Assembly: GCA_017302455.1 (NCBI GenBank)
Contig: JAFLDO010000015.1
Coordinates: 33,822-97,821 of the forward strand
DNA: 64,000 bases
Origin: Accumulibacter sp.
GTDB taxonomy: Bacteria > Pseudomonadota > Gammaproteobacteria > Burkholderiales > Rhodocyclaceae
Direction: 5' to 3'
A program made the translations under genes and the position numbers. Below the pieces are notes generated by a model. That model was given only the letters and a program-made list of their open reading frames with translations. It did no database searches and was not told the DNA's origin. Positions 9,038-17,567 of this stretch are shown here, piece by piece; position 1 is the stretch's first letter, and each line of letters begins with the position of its first letter.

Positions 9038-9820
9038 TCAGTGGCTGGCGCCAAGATAGGCACTGATGACTTCGGGATTGGCGCGGACGGCGTCCGGCGC
9101 GCCGTCGCCGATCTTCTTGCCGTAGTCGAGAACCACCACGCGGTCGGAGATATCCATGACCACGGCCATGTCGTGTTCGATCAGCACGATCGTCGTGCCG
9201 AACTGGTCATTGACATCGAGGATGAAGCGGCACATGTCCTGCTTCTCCTCGACGTTCATTCCGGCCATCGGCTCGTCGAGCAGCAGAATGCTCGGCTCCA
9301 TCGCCAGCGCGCGCCCGAGGTCGACGCGCTTCTGCAGGCCGTAGGGCAGGCGACCCACCGGCGTCTTGCGAATATGCTGGATCTCGAGGAAATCGATCAC
9401 TTCCTCGACCTTGGCGCGATGGGCCAGTTCCTCGCGCCGCGCCGGCCCCCACCAGAAGGCCTGCTGGATCAGGTTGCTGCGGATCTTCAGGTTGCGCCCG
9501 GTCATCAGGTTGTCGATGACGTTCATCCCCTTGAACAGGGCAATGTTCTGAAAGGTCCGCGAGATGCCGGCTTTGGCGGCCTTGTAGGGGTTCATCTTGC
9601 TGAAGTGCTGACCGCGCAGGACGATCTCTCCCTGCTGCGGCCGGTAGACGCCGTTGATGACGTTGAGCATCGAACTCTTGCCGGCGCCGTTCGGGCCGAT
9701 GATGGCTCGAATCTCGTGTTCGCGGACGTCGAAGGAAATGTCGGTGAGCGCCTTCACGCCGCCAAAGGACAGAGAAACGTTCTTCAGGTCGAGGATGACT
9801 TCGCCGATCTGCCGACTCAT
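9038..9820 (-). CDS. livG: branched-chain amino acid-type ABC transporter ATP-binding protein LivG
   Basis: The 260-residue ATPase shows Walker A GPNGAGKSS near residue 42, a LivG-type signature (LPYGLQKRVDLGRAL) and Walker B SILLLDEPMAGM. The long insert between Walker A and signature (ISRTFQNIALFKGMNVIDNL) is typical of LivG. Its ATG overlaps the TGA of the acyl-CoA ligase (TGATG), so the two are coupled. Confidence 0.93.
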   Translation of the reverse strand: MSRQIGEVILDLKNVSLSFGGVKALTDISFDVREHEIRAIIGPNGAGKSSMLNVINGVYRPQQGEIVLRGQHFSKMNPYKAAKAGISRTFQNIALFKGMNVIDNLMTGRNLKIRSNLIQQAFWWGPARREELAHRAKVEEVIDFLEIQHIRKTPVGRLPYGLQKRVDLGRALAMEPSILLLDEPMAGMNVEEKQDMCRFILDVNDQFGTTIVLIEHDMAVVMDISDRVVVLDYGKKIGDGAPDAVRANPEVISAYLGASH

Positions 9821-11778
9821 CAGGCGGCCCTCCCGGCGATGCCGAAGGTCTTCACATCGCGGATCGCCAGATCGGCCGCCACCTTGCCTTGCCGCCCGTC
9901 CTCGAACTTGACCGCCGTCTCGATGAACTGGCTGCTCCTGCCGCTGTACAGCGCATCGATCAATACGGCGTACTTCTCGGCGACGAAGTTCCGGCGCACC
10001 TTGCGCGTCCGCGTCAATTCGTCGTCGTCCGGATCGAGTTCCTTGTGCAGGATCAGGAAGCGATGAATCTGCGAATCGGCGAGGGCGCCCTCGCCCACCA
10101 GTTCGCCATTGACCTGCTCGATCGACTCCTGGATCAAGGCATGGACTTCCGACTTCGCGGCCAGATCGGTATAACCCGAATAGGCGATTCCGCGCCGCTC
10201 GGCCCAGTTGCCGACGGCACCGATGTCGATGTTGATGAAGGCGCAGACCATCTCGCGGCGATCCCCGAAAACCACCGCCTCCTTGATGTAGGGGAAGAAC
10301 TTGAGTTTGTTCTCCAGATAGTTGGGTGCATACATCGCCCCGTTGGCCAGCTTGCCGACATCCTTGGCGCGGTCGATGATCTTCAGATGCCCGTCGTCGT
10401 CAAAGAGGCCCGCGTCGCCGGTCATGAAGTAGCCTTCGGCGTTGATCGCCTCGGCCGTCGCGTCGGGGCGCTTGTAGTACTCCTTGAGCAGCATCGGGCC
10501 CTTGACCAGGATCTCGCCGTTGTCGGCGATCTTCACCTCGACTCCCGGCGCCGGCTTGCCGACGCTGTCGAACTTGATCTCGCCGTCAGGCTGCAGACAG
10601 ACGTAGGCACAGGTCTCCGTCTGACCGTAAAGCTGCTTGAGATTGATGCCGATCGAGCGATAGAAACGGAACAGATCCGGGCCGATCGCCGCGCCGGCCG
10701 TATAGGCGACCCGGATACGACTCATGCCGAGCACGTTCTTCAGCGGACCGTAGACCAGGAGATTGCCGAGCACGTAAAGCAGGCGATCGGCAAGTGGCAC
10801 GCGCTGGCCGTCGAGGATCTCGGCACCGCTGCGGCGAGCGACGGCCATGAACGCGTGAAACATCTTCTGCTTGATCAGGCTGGCGTCCTCCATGCGGATC
10901 ATCACCTGCGTCAGCAGGTTTTCGAAAACGCGCGGCGGAGCGAAGTAATAGGTGGGGCCGATCTCGCGCAGATCGGTCATCACCGTCTCGGCGGACTCCG
11001 GACAGTTGATCGTGAAGCCGGTGACCATCGCCTGGGCAAAGGAGAAGAGGTGGTCGCCCACCCAGGCCATCGGCAGGTACGAGAGGATGTCTTCATCGGC
11101 GCTCAGATGATCGAATTCCGCCCCGCCACGCGCCGCACTGATGAAGGCGTGATGCGTCAGGCGCACGCCCTTCGGTTTGCCCGTCGTCCCGGACGTGTAC
11201 AGCATGACGCTCACATCATCGGCGCTGCCGGCGGCGACTTCGCCGGTCAGCAGATCCGGATGGTTGCGATTGTGGATCCTCCCCATCGCCATCAACTCGC
11301 GAATGTCGTGGATGAACGGCAAGGTGTAGTGGCGCATGCCGCGCGGATCGTCGTAGAGCACGTGCTCGAGCTGCGGCAGCTGAGCCTGTATCTCGAGCAC
11401 CTTGTCGACCTGCTCCTGGTCCTCGACGAAGACAAAACGGACTTCGGCGTCAAGCAGCACGAACAGCATCTCGTTGGCCACGGCGTCCTGATACAGCGGC
11501 AGCGGCACGCCGCCGAGGCACTGCACGGCCGTCATCATCATGTACATGCGCGGACGATTGTCGCCAACGATGGCCAGATTCTCGCCGCGCTGGAAACCCA
11601 TCTCGGCGAGGCCGCAGGCGAGTGCGCGCACCTCGTCGGCGACGGCGGTCCAGGTCCACGACTGCCAGATGCCCAGATCCTTCTCGCGCATCGCCGTCTT
11701 GCCGCCGCGAACCTGTGCATGGTGAATCAGCAAGCGAGGAAAGGTGTCCAGCGCTTGCGGAGAAGCGCTCTCCGCCAT
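9820..11778 (-). CDS. long-chain-type acyl-CoA synthetase (AMP-binding)
   Basis: The 652-residue enzyme belongs to the ANL superfamily: P-loop YTSGTTGKPKGV near residue 200, the YGQTE A5 motif and TGDAGLFDDDGHLKIIDR. It adenylates a carboxylic acid and makes the CoA thioester in the cytoplasm. It is the first gene of the operon, with a GGAGGA site 6 bp before the ATG. Long-chain synthetases placed ahead of Liv-type transporters usually act on the imported acid; together with the terminal racemase this suggests a methyl-branched or similar acid. Confidence 0.9.
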   Translation of the reverse strand: MAESASPQALDTFPRLLIHHAQVRGGKTAMREKDLGIWQSWTWTAVADEVRALACGLAEMGFQRGENLAIVGDNRPRMYMMMTAVQCLGGVPLPLYQDAVANEMLFVLLDAEVRFVFVEDQEQVDKVLEIQAQLPQLEHVLYDDPRGMRHYTLPFIHDIRELMAMGRIHNRNHPDLLTGEVAAGSADDVSVMLYTSGTTGKPKGVRLTHHAFISAARGGAEFDHLSADEDILSYLPMAWVGDHLFSFAQAMVTGFTINCPESAETVMTDLREIGPTYYFAPPRVFENLLTQVMIRMEDASLIKQKMFHAFMAVARRSGAEILDGQRVPLADRLLYVLGNLLVYGPLKNVLGMSRIRVAYTAGAAIGPDLFRFYRSIGINLKQLYGQTETCAYVCLQPDGEIKFDSVGKPAPGVEVKIADNGEILVKGPMLLKEYYKRPDATAEAINAEGYFMTGDAGLFDDDGHLKIIDRAKDVGKLANGAMYAPNYLENKLKFFPYIKEAVVFGDRREMVCAFINIDIGAVGNWAERRGIAYSGYTDLAAKSEVHALIQESIEQVNGELVGEGALADSQIHRFLILHKELDPDDDELTRTRKVRRNFVAEKYAVLIDALYSGRSSQFIETAVKFEDGRQGKVAADLAIRDVKTFGIAGRAA

Positions 11779-11970
11779 CTTGTCTCCTCCGGTGCCTTCA
11801 CCGCCAGCCGCGCGGCGGGAAGCCCTTGTCGTTTATGTGCAACGCTTGATTCTAGTCCGTTTTCGTCGGCAATCATTGTGCAGCGCGGCATCGCTTGCCG
11901 CTGCGGCGAAGGCGCTCTGCACAACGCCACAGCGAACCTTCGCCGGAGTCTAAGCGCTTCTGCCGCCTAT

Positions 11971-11992
11971 AATTGTCGCCTGCGAGACAATT
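11971..11992 (+). promoter_or_regulatory. 22-bp dyad overlapping the -10 region of the Crp/Fnr gene
   Basis: Perfect inverted arms AATTGTC (11971-11977) and GACAATT (11986-11992) are separated by 8 bp. The left arm overlaps a TATAAT at 11968-11973, and the dyad ends 11 bp before the likely GTG start. The 22-bp length suits a dimeric Crp-type protein, so autoregulation is plausible. Confidence 0.5.
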
Positions 11993-12003
11993 CGGATACG
12001 CTT

Positions 12004-12696
12004 GTGTTGATCGAACCACGGATTCAGTCGCTCGACGACATGCTGTGCGCCTCCTGCTGGGCCCGGCAACTGTCGGCAGACGAACTCGATCAGGTCAGGC
12101 GGGACACCTTTGTGCGCACCATCCCTGCCGGCGGTTATGTCTGCATGAAGGGGGAAGCGGTCGACTACTGGCTGGGCATCGTCGACGGTCTCGCCAAGAT
12201 GGCCAGCAACTGGCGCACCGGCAAGGCGACGAGCTTCGTCGGCCTGTCCAGCGGCAGCTGGTTCGGCGAAGGCTCGCTGATGAAGGACGAGCCGCGGCGC
12301 TACGACGTGATCGCCCTGCGCGAATCGCGGATCGCCTACATGAAGCGCAGCCGGTTTCAACACTTGCTCGACCACAGCATCCCCTTCAACCGGTTCCTGC
12401 TGCTCCAGCTCAACGAGCGCCTCAGCCAGTTCATCGGCATGATCGAGCACGAACGACTGCTCGACAGCGATTCTCGACTCGCTCGCTGCCTGGCCTCGAT
12501 GTTCAATCCCCTGCTCTACCCCGGCAGCAGCCTGGAACTGCGCATCTCCCAGGAAGAAATCGGCCTGCTCGCCGGCATTTCGCGCCAGCGCGTCAACCAG
12601 GCTCTCCACAAGCTCGAAGAAGCCGGACTGCTGCGCATCGACTATGGCACCCTGACCATCCTTGACCTTGCCGGGCTGCGCAGTTTCGGCGAGTAG
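12004..12696 (+). CDS. Crp/Fnr-family transcriptional regulator
   Basis: The product has an N-terminal cyclic-nucleotide-binding-like beta-barrel (GGYVCMKGEAVDYWLGIVDG; SSGSWFGEGSLM) and a C-terminal Crp-type helix-turn-helix (ISQEEIGLLAGISRQRVNQA). No Fnr-type four-cysteine cluster is present, so oxygen sensing via Fe-S is unlikely; the ligand is unknown. The GTG at 12004 gives 230 residues, the usual size; the first ATG is at 12040, and neither has a strong ribosome-binding site. The gene is divergent from the acyl-CoA ligase operon and 180 bp upstream of the acetate permease operon; either could be a target. Confidence 0.85.
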   Translation: MLIEPRIQSLDDMLCASCWARQLSADELDQVRRDTFVRTIPAGGYVCMKGEAVDYWLGIVDGLAKMASNWRTGKATSFVGLSSGSWFGEGSLMKDEPRRYDVIALRESRIAYMKRSRFQHLLDHSIPFNRFLLLQLNERLSQFIGMIEHERLLDSDSRLARCLASMFNPLLYPGSSLELRISQEEIGLLAGISRQRVNQALHKLEEAGLLRIDYGTLTILDLAGLRSFGE

Positions 12697-12760
12697 GCCA
12701 GCCGGCGAATGCCCAGCTCCGTAGCGCGCGTCGACCCAAGCGATTTCGGGAACAGCGGAA

Positions 12761-12789
12761 TTGAACAAGTCATTGATCTGGGTTAGTAT
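12761..12789 (+). promoter_or_regulatory. sigma-70-like promoter of the DUF485-actP operon
   Basis: TTGAAC (12761-12766) and TAGTAT (12784-12789) are spaced by exactly 17 bp, each matching the consensus at four of six bases. Transcription would start near 12796, about 80 bp before the DUF485 ATG. Confidence 0.5.
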
Positions 12790-12833
12790 TCCGCGCGGCG
12801 AGGGGAGGCGCTTGTCCACACCCAGTCAATCTG

Positions 12834-12852
12834 TTGTGAAACCGCGTCACAA
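12834..12852 (+). promoter_or_regulatory. TTGTGA-N7-TCACAA dyad in the 5' leader of the acetate permease operon
   Basis: Inverted arms TTGTGA (12834-12839) and TCACAA (12847-12852) lie 24 bp before the DUF485 start and downstream of the predicted promoter. The half-site is Crp-like, but the spacer is 7 bp and not 6 bp. The outer TTGT/ACAA bases are shared with the dyad upstream of the Crp/Fnr gene, which is encoded next door. Confidence 0.4.
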
Positions 12853-13082
12853 AACAAGAGTGGAGGAAGCAAACAATGAGTAGCGTTATGTACGAGCGAA
12901 TGCGGGTCAATCCCAAATTCCAGAAGCTGGTCAGCGAGCGGGGACGCTTCGCGTGGACCTTGTCGGCCATTGTGCTGATCCTGTTCTACGGTTTCTTCAT
13001 GCTGGTCGCCTTCAACCCAGGGCTATTGGCAAAGAAGATCGCCGAGGGATCGATGTGGCCGATCGGCTACACCATCGAGTTA

Positions 13083-13107
13083 CCTGATTAGCAATGAACT
13101 TCAGCCA
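13083..13107 (+). repeat. left terminal inverted repeat of the MITE
   Basis: This 25-bp arm pairs with 13220-13244; the outer 17 bp are perfect, and the only mismatch is at position 18. Confidence 0.9.
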
Positions 13108-13219
13108 CCCAAATTGAACGCCACCGGAGCGGCGCACAGGCGACTCCTGAGACACCATACACCCTCTTCCGTGGTGCGATGGGGACAGAATAGGCCTCGG
13201 GTACCTCACCAAGTGGGCC

Positions 13220-13244
13220 TGGCTGACGTTCATTGCTAATCAGG
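13220..13244 (-). repeat. right terminal inverted repeat of the MITE
   Basis: Reverse-complement partner of 13083-13107. It is followed directly by the second copy of the 8-bp target TCGAGTTA. Confidence 0.9.
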
Positions 13245-13362
13245 TCGAGTTATGCCTGTTCGTCTTTTTCTGGCTGCTGACGGTCGTCTACGTTCGCCGC
13301 GCCAACGGTGAGTTCGATGACCTGACCGCCGACCTGATCAAAGACGCCCAGAAGGAGAAGCT

Positions 13363-15027
13363 ATGATGCATCGACTGATAACCGCTCTCACCCTGCTCGC
13401 TGCCTCCGGCATGGCTCTTGCCGGTCCAGCCATGGATGCGAGCGGAGCCAAGCAGGCTACCAACTGGCACGCGATCATCATGTTCCTGATCTTCGTCGCG
13501 ATGACCATGGGCATCACCTACTGGGCGGCCGGCCGCACCAAGTCCACTGCCGACTTCTATACTGCCGGCGGCGGCATCACCGGCTTCCAGAACGGACTGG
13601 CGATTGCCGGCGACTACATGTCGGCGGCAACCCTGCTCGGACTGACGGCGATGGCCTATACCTCCGGCTATGACGCCTACATCTACATGCTGGCGTTCTT
13701 CGCCGGGTGGCCGATCATCCTCTTCCTGATGGCCGAGCGCCTGCGCAACCTGGGCCGTTTCACCTTTGCCGACATCACCTCGTATCGGCTTGACCAGGGC
13801 AAGGTGCGGACGATGGCCGCGATCTCGTCGCTGGTGGTGGTCGTCTTCTACCTGATCGCGCAGATGGTCGGTGCCGGGCAGTTGATCAAGCTGCTCTTCG
13901 GCCTCGACTACAACATCGCGATCTTCGTGGTCGGCATCCTGATGATGGTCTACGTCACCCTCGGCGGTATGGTCGCGACGACCTGGGTGCAGATCATCAA
14001 GGCCTGCATGTTGCTCTTCGGCGGTACGCTGACCCTGCTCCTGGCCTACTGGCAGTTCGGATTTTCGCTGACGACGTTGCTCGAGAAGGTGGAAGCCGTG
14101 CACAAGCTCGGTCCCAAGCTGATGGCCCCGGGCAGCCTGCTGGCCGATCCGATCACGGCAATCTCCCTCGGTCTCGGCCTGATGTTCGGTACTGCGGGTC
14201 TGCCGCACATCCTGATGCGCTTCTTCACCGTCGGCAACGCCAAGGAAGCGCGCAAGTCGGTGCTCTACGCCTCCGGCTTTGTCGGCTTCTTCTTCAACGT
14301 GATCTTCCTCATGGGACTGTGCGCGGTCATCATCGTCGGCCAGAACCCCGAGTTCTTCGAAGGTGGCGTGGTCGGCGGCAAGATCATCGGCGGCGGCAAC
14401 ATGGTCGCCATGCACCTGGCCAAGGCCGTCGGCGGCAACATGCTGCTCGGCTTCCTGGCGGCGGTGGCCTTCGCGACCATCCTGGCGGTTGTTTCGGGTC
14501 TGGCCCTGGCCGGTGCCTCGGCGATCTCGCATGACATCTACGCGCGCGTGATCCGCAAGGGACAGGCGACCGAGAAGGAAGAGATTCGCGTGTCGCGCTT
14601 CGCCACCATCGGTCTCGGCATGCTCGCGATCGTGCTGGGCATCCTGTTCGAGAAGATGAACATCGCGTTCATGGTCGGTCTGGCCTTCGGCGTCGCTGCT
14701 GCGGCCAACTTCCCGGTGCTGATCCTGTCGATGTACTGGAAGGGCCTGACAACTCGCGGCGCGCTGTGGGGCGGTTACGGCGGCGTCATTTCCGCTGTGC
14801 TGTTCGTCCTCTTCTCGAAGTCGGTGTGGGTCGACGTGCTGGGCAACAAGGCTGCCTTGTTCCCCTACACGCAGCCGGCGCTGTTCGCGATGCCGATCGC
14901 GTTCATCTTCGCCTACATCTTCTCCAAGAGTGACACCGGGCCCCGCTCGAAGCTCGAGAAAGAGGCGTTCGAAGACCAGTACGTGCGCGCACAGACCGGT
15001 TTCGGCGCTTCCGGTGCCAGCCACTGA
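13363..15027 (+). CDS. actP: cation/acetate symporter ActP (sodium:solute symporter family)
   Basis: The 554-residue protein has a cleavable-looking N-terminal segment (ending GMALAGP) and about 13 hydrophobic helices of the SSS family, with ActP landmarks such as [20 protein letters not shown] and [11 protein letters not shown]. It imports acetate and related short monocarboxylates with a cation across the inner membrane. The ATG overlaps the DUF485 stop (ATGA), showing ancestral coupling, but a GGAG site 5 bp upstream gives it its own initiation. Its mRNA now also contains the MITE. Acetate uptake by this type of permease is central in polyphosphate- and PHA-accumulating bacteria. Confidence 0.95.
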   Translation: MMHRLITALTLLAASGMALAGPAMDASGAKQATNWHAIIMFLIFVAMTMGITYWAAGRTKSTADFYTAGGGITGFQNGLAIAGDYMSAATLLGLTAMAYTSGYDAYIYMLAFFAGWPIILFLMAERLRNLGRFTFADITSYRLDQGKVRTMAAISSLVVVVFYLIAQMVGAGQLIKLLFGLDYNIAIFVVGILMMVYVTLGGMVATTWVQIIKACMLLFGGTLTLLLAYWQFGFSLTTLLEKVEAVHKLGPKLMAPGSLLADPITAISLGLGLMFGTAGLPHILMRFFTVGNAKEARKSVLYASGFVGFFFNVIFLMGLCAVIIVGQNPEFFEGGVVGGKIIGGGNMVAMHLAKAVGGNMLLGFLAAVAFATILAVVSGLALAGASAISHDIYARVIRKGQATEKEEIRVSRFATIGLGMLAIVLGILFEKMNIAFMVGLAFGVAAAANFPVLILSMYWKGLTTRGALWGGYGGVISAVLFVLFSKSVWVDVLGNKAALFPYTQPALFAMPIAFIFAYIFSKSDTGPRSKLEKEAFEDQYVRAQTGFGASGASH

Positions 15028-15048
15028 GCGACCCATCCTGTAGCACGA

Positions 15049-15078
15049 CCCTGGCGGACCCGAACAGTCCCGCCAGGG
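15049..15078 (+). terminator. hairpin after actP
   Basis: A perfect 9-bp GC-rich stem (arms 15049-15057 and 15070-15078) starts 22 bp after the actP stop. There is no T-run, so termination may be partial or Rho-dependent. Confidence 0.5.
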
Positions 15079-15231
15079 GCCTCAAACGCCGGCCATCTCC
15101 TAGCTCTCAGCGAAGGACATGGCCGGCGGCTTTTCCCCACCGCCAGTCGCACTTGCGGCACTCGGATTAAAGTTCGCGGACATTCGTCCGTGAAGGAGAT
15201 GATAGTCACCACCACGGACGGGACTCCCAGC

Positions 15232-16575
15232 ATGCATCCAGTCATCAGGCTTTCTTCCGCCTTCCTCGTGCTCTCCCTGCTGCCCCCGGGGGTCGGCGCT
15301 GCCTGGCAGGTCATCTCTGCCGAGCCGGGCAAGCGTGTCGAGATCGACCGCGCCAGCATCAGGAAGGACGAGACCGGAAAGTCCGTAGCGCAAGGACGGA
15401 TCGTTCTTGAAAAGCCGATCGTCGACCCGAAGACGTCGTCTTCCTACCGGATCGTCGAGGCTGTCAACCGCTACGACTGTGCGTCACGCAGCTACAGCAC
15501 GCTGAAGCGGAGCTATTTCAAGGACGAAGGCGACCTGCTCCGCGAGGAGGAAGTCAAGGTCCAGATCGAAATGCCCGTCCGCACCGGCATGCTCGACGAC
15601 AAGCTGCTGCGCGAGGTCTGCCGCCCGAAACCGGGCCCTGACGCGGCGACGGCAGCGAGCAAGGTCGCCGACAAGGTCAACCAGGCGGCCGGCGAACTGC
15701 GCAAGGCCAACGAAGCGCTGGTCCAGAAGGAAGTCAAGCGAGCGAACCTGCAGACACCGAACGTCGACAAGGCCGAAGCCGAGCCGAGATCGTCACCGGC
15801 CGCCAAACCGACTGCTGCCGCCGCCATGCCGGCGCGGGTCCATTCGGCCAGGCCCGCAGCGCCAAGACCCGGCGAGACCTCTCCGGCCATCGCACACGCG
15901 CATGGCCACTGGGCGTACGAGGGCGAAGGCGGACCCGACAACTGGGGCAAGCTCAAGCCCGAATACGCGACCTGCGCGACGGGCAAGCGCCAGTCGCCGA
16001 TCGATATCCGCGACGGCTTTCGCGTCGACCTGGAACCGATTCAATTCGTCTATCGCCCGTCGCAGTTTCGTGTCGTCGACAACGGCCATACCGTACAGGT
16101 CGAGGTCAGCGGCAGCAGCATCAGCCTGCTCGGCAGAAGCTATGACCTGACCCAGTTCCATTTCCACCGTCCTTCAGAAGAACGCGTGAACGGCAAGGCC
16201 TTCGACATGGTCGCCCACCTGGTCCACCGGGCCGAGGACGGCAGGATCGCCGTGGTCGCCGTGCTCCTCGAAAAGGGACTCGAAAACCCGGTCATCCAGA
16301 GCGTCTGGAACAACCTGCCACTGGAGAAGAACGAGTATGTCACGCCGCCGGAGTTGAGCATCGACGTGTCCCAGTTGCTGCCGCAGGACCACAGCTACTA
16401 CACCTACATGGGTTCGCTGACGACGCCGCCGTGCAGCGAAGGCGTCCTCTGGCTGGTCCTCCGGCAGCCGCAGCAGATCTCGCCGGAACAGCTGGCCATC
16501 TTCTCGCGTCTGTATCGAAACAACGCCCGCCCGGTGCAGCCAAACTTCGCGCGGATGATCAAGGAATCACGTTGA
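15232..16575 (+). CDS. alpha-type carbonic anhydrase with N-terminal surface-adhesin-E-like domain
   Basis: From the ATG at 15232 the product is 447 residues: signal peptide (MHPVIRLSSAFLVLSLLPPG), a domain of about 100 residues resembling surface-adhesin protein E (WQVISAEPGKRVEIDRASIR; cysteines in YDCASRSY and REVCRP), an Ala/Pro-rich linker, and a complete alpha-carbonic anhydrase domain from about residue 225. Zinc ligands are His310 and His312 (QFHFH) and His329 (VAHLVH), with the 17-residue spacing of bacterial alpha enzymes. It interconverts CO2 and bicarbonate in the periplasm. A GTG at 15190 would add 14 residues before the signal peptide. The end overlaps the convergent hydrolase gene by 9 bp. 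Confidence 0.88.
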   Translation: MHPVIRLSSAFLVLSLLPPGVGAAWQVISAEPGKRVEIDRASIRKDETGKSVAQGRIVLEKPIVDPKTSSSYRIVEAVNRYDCASRSYSTLKRSYFKDEGDLLREEEVKVQIEMPVRTGMLDDKLLREVCRPKPGPDAATAASKVADKVNQAAGELRKANEALVQKEVKRANLQTPNVDKAEAEPRSSPAAKPTAAAAMPARVHSARPAAPRPGETSPAIAHAHGHWAYEGEGGPDNWGKLKPEYATCATGKRQSPIDIRDGFRVDLEPIQFVYRPSQFRVVDNGHTVQVEVSGSSISLLGRSYDLTQFHFHRPSEERVNGKAFDMVAHLVHRAEDGRIAVVAVLLEKGLENPVIQSVWNNLPLEKNEYVTPPELSIDVSQLLPQDHSYYTYMGSLTTPPCSEGVLWLVLRQPQQISPEQLAIFSRLYRNNARPVQPNFARMIKESR

Positions 16576-17490
16576 TCGACGCGGCCCCAGCCCGCTGGCC
16601 GCCGACGCTTCGGCATCCCGGCAGTGGCTGACGACGGCCTGCAGCAGGAGCTTCTGCACCGCCGGGGGCAGGTCGTGTCCCATTCCCCTGATGATCGCCA
16701 GCCGGGCACCGGCAATGTGTTTCGCCGTATCGTACCCGGCAGCCACCGGCACCAGCGGATCGTCGGCACCGTGAATGACCAGCGTGGGTGTACGGATTTT
16801 CGCCAGTTCCCTGCGTCGATCACCAGCCGCAATGATCGCCAGCAACTGTTGATAGTGCCCGGCCGCGTAGTTCGCCCGCCGGATGGCGCGCGCCAATTGC
16901 TCGCGCAGATCCGCCTGGTCGGAGGGAAATCCCGGACTGCCGATGACCCCGAACACTCGCATCAGGTGGTCGAGCTGGCTGCTCGGATCATCGGGTCTCG
17001 CCGGTCGGCGTAGCAGTTGCCGCAAGACGGCCGGCTTGCCGCAGGCGACACGCCAGTTGCCGCTCGACGACATGATCGAGGTCAGGCTCAGCAGGCGATC
17101 CGGGTAGCGCGCCGCCATGCACTGGGCAATCATGCCCCCCATCGAGACGCCGACCAAATGGGTGCGTGCGACCTGCAAGGCGTCGAGCAGGCCGATCGCA
17201 TCGTCGGCCATGTCGCTCAGCCGGTAGGGCGAACGAACCGGCAAGCCGAGCACGCCGCGAGCGATCGACGGCAGTAGCCGGGGCCGCTGCCGCCAGTCGA
17301 TGTGAGTCGAATGGCCAACGTCACGGTTGTCGAAGCGGATGACGCGAAAGCCGCTGCCGACCAGACTCTCACAGAAAGCATCCGGCCAGGCAATCAACTG
17401 CATGCCGAGGCCCATGATCAACAGGATCGCTGACGAGCCTCGATCACCCAGCGTCTGATAACAGATGTCGATGCCGTTCGCGCGTGCCAT
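16567..17490 (-). CDS. alpha/beta hydrolase
   Basis: The 307-residue protein is a classic alpha/beta hydrolase: oxyanion region LLIMGLGMQL, nucleophile Ser in GVSMGG, acid Asp in IHGADDPLVP and base His in GMGHDLP. The start at 17490 (MARANGIDICYQTLG) is chosen because the frame upstream overlaps the next hydrolase gene with non-homologous sequence. It probably cleaves an ester or lactone in the cytoplasm; no substrate is evident. It follows another hydrolase gene on the same strand by 77 bp. Confidence 0.85.
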   Translation of the reverse strand: MARANGIDICYQTLGDRGSSAILLIMGLGMQLIAWPDAFCESLVGSGFRVIRFDNRDVGHSTHIDWRQRPRLLPSIARGVLGLPVRSPYRLSDMADDAIGLLDALQVARTHLVGVSMGGMIAQCMAARYPDRLLSLTSIMSSSGNWRVACGKPAVLRQLLRRPARPDDPSSQLDHLMRVFGVIGSPGFPSDQADLREQLARAIRRANYAAGHYQQLLAIIAAGDRRRELAKIRTPTLVIHGADDPLVPVAAGYDTAKHIAGARLAIIRGMGHDLPPAVQKLLLQAVVSHCRDAEASAASGLGPRRST

Positions 17491-17567
17491 CGCCTCGCCG
17501 CCGACCTGCCCCGGATCGGCCTGCTGGCCAGGCGGCGCGCCCCCGCCGACACGGCTCACCTTGACCC

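Larger units (their letters stand above)
13083..13244. mobile_element. 162-bp MITE with terminal inverted repeats and 8-bp target duplication
   Basis: The element begins CCTGATTAGCAATGAAC and ends with its exact reverse complement; the inverted repeats extend to 25 bp with one mismatch. The flanks carry the direct repeat TCGAGTTA at 13075-13082 and 13245-13252, which is the duplicated target. No coding capacity is visible inside, so it is a non-autonomous element mobilised by a transposase elsewhere. The 8-bp duplication is compatible with several IS families; I cannot assign one. Confidence 0.88.
12876..13366 (+). pseudogene. DUF485 membrane protein split by a MITE
   Basis: The 5' part (12876-13082) encodes a typical DUF485 start (NPKFQKLVSERGRFAWTLSA, one membrane helix). 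It then runs into inserted DNA and stops at TAG 13089-13091 after 71 codons. The 3' part (13247-13366) continues the family sequence (CLFVFFWLLTVVYVRRANGE) in the original frame and ends at a TGA overlapping the actP start. Removing 162 bp plus one 8-bp target copy restores about 106 residues. DUF485 proteins are encoded next to acetate permease ActP and are thought to assist it; here the full protein cannot be made. The original ribosome-binding site (GGAGG, 12862-12866) is intact, so a 71-residue N-terminal fragment could still be translated. Confidence 0.88.

Noticed and set aside
8132..10066. Long open frame (644 codons) on the plus strand opposite livH/livG
   Set aside because: Its composition is that of an antisense shadow (many His, Asp, Gln, Arg), with no family-like sequence, and the minus-strand frames carry clear Walker motifs.
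9889..12003. Upstream part of a 935-codon plus-strand frame ending in the Crp/Fnr gene
   Set aside because: It is antisense to the acyl-CoA ligase; only the last ~230 codons resemble a protein family.
13288..15036. 582-codon minus-strand frame opposite actP
   Set aside because: Antisense shadow rich in His/Asp/Gln; actP on the other strand is unmistakable.
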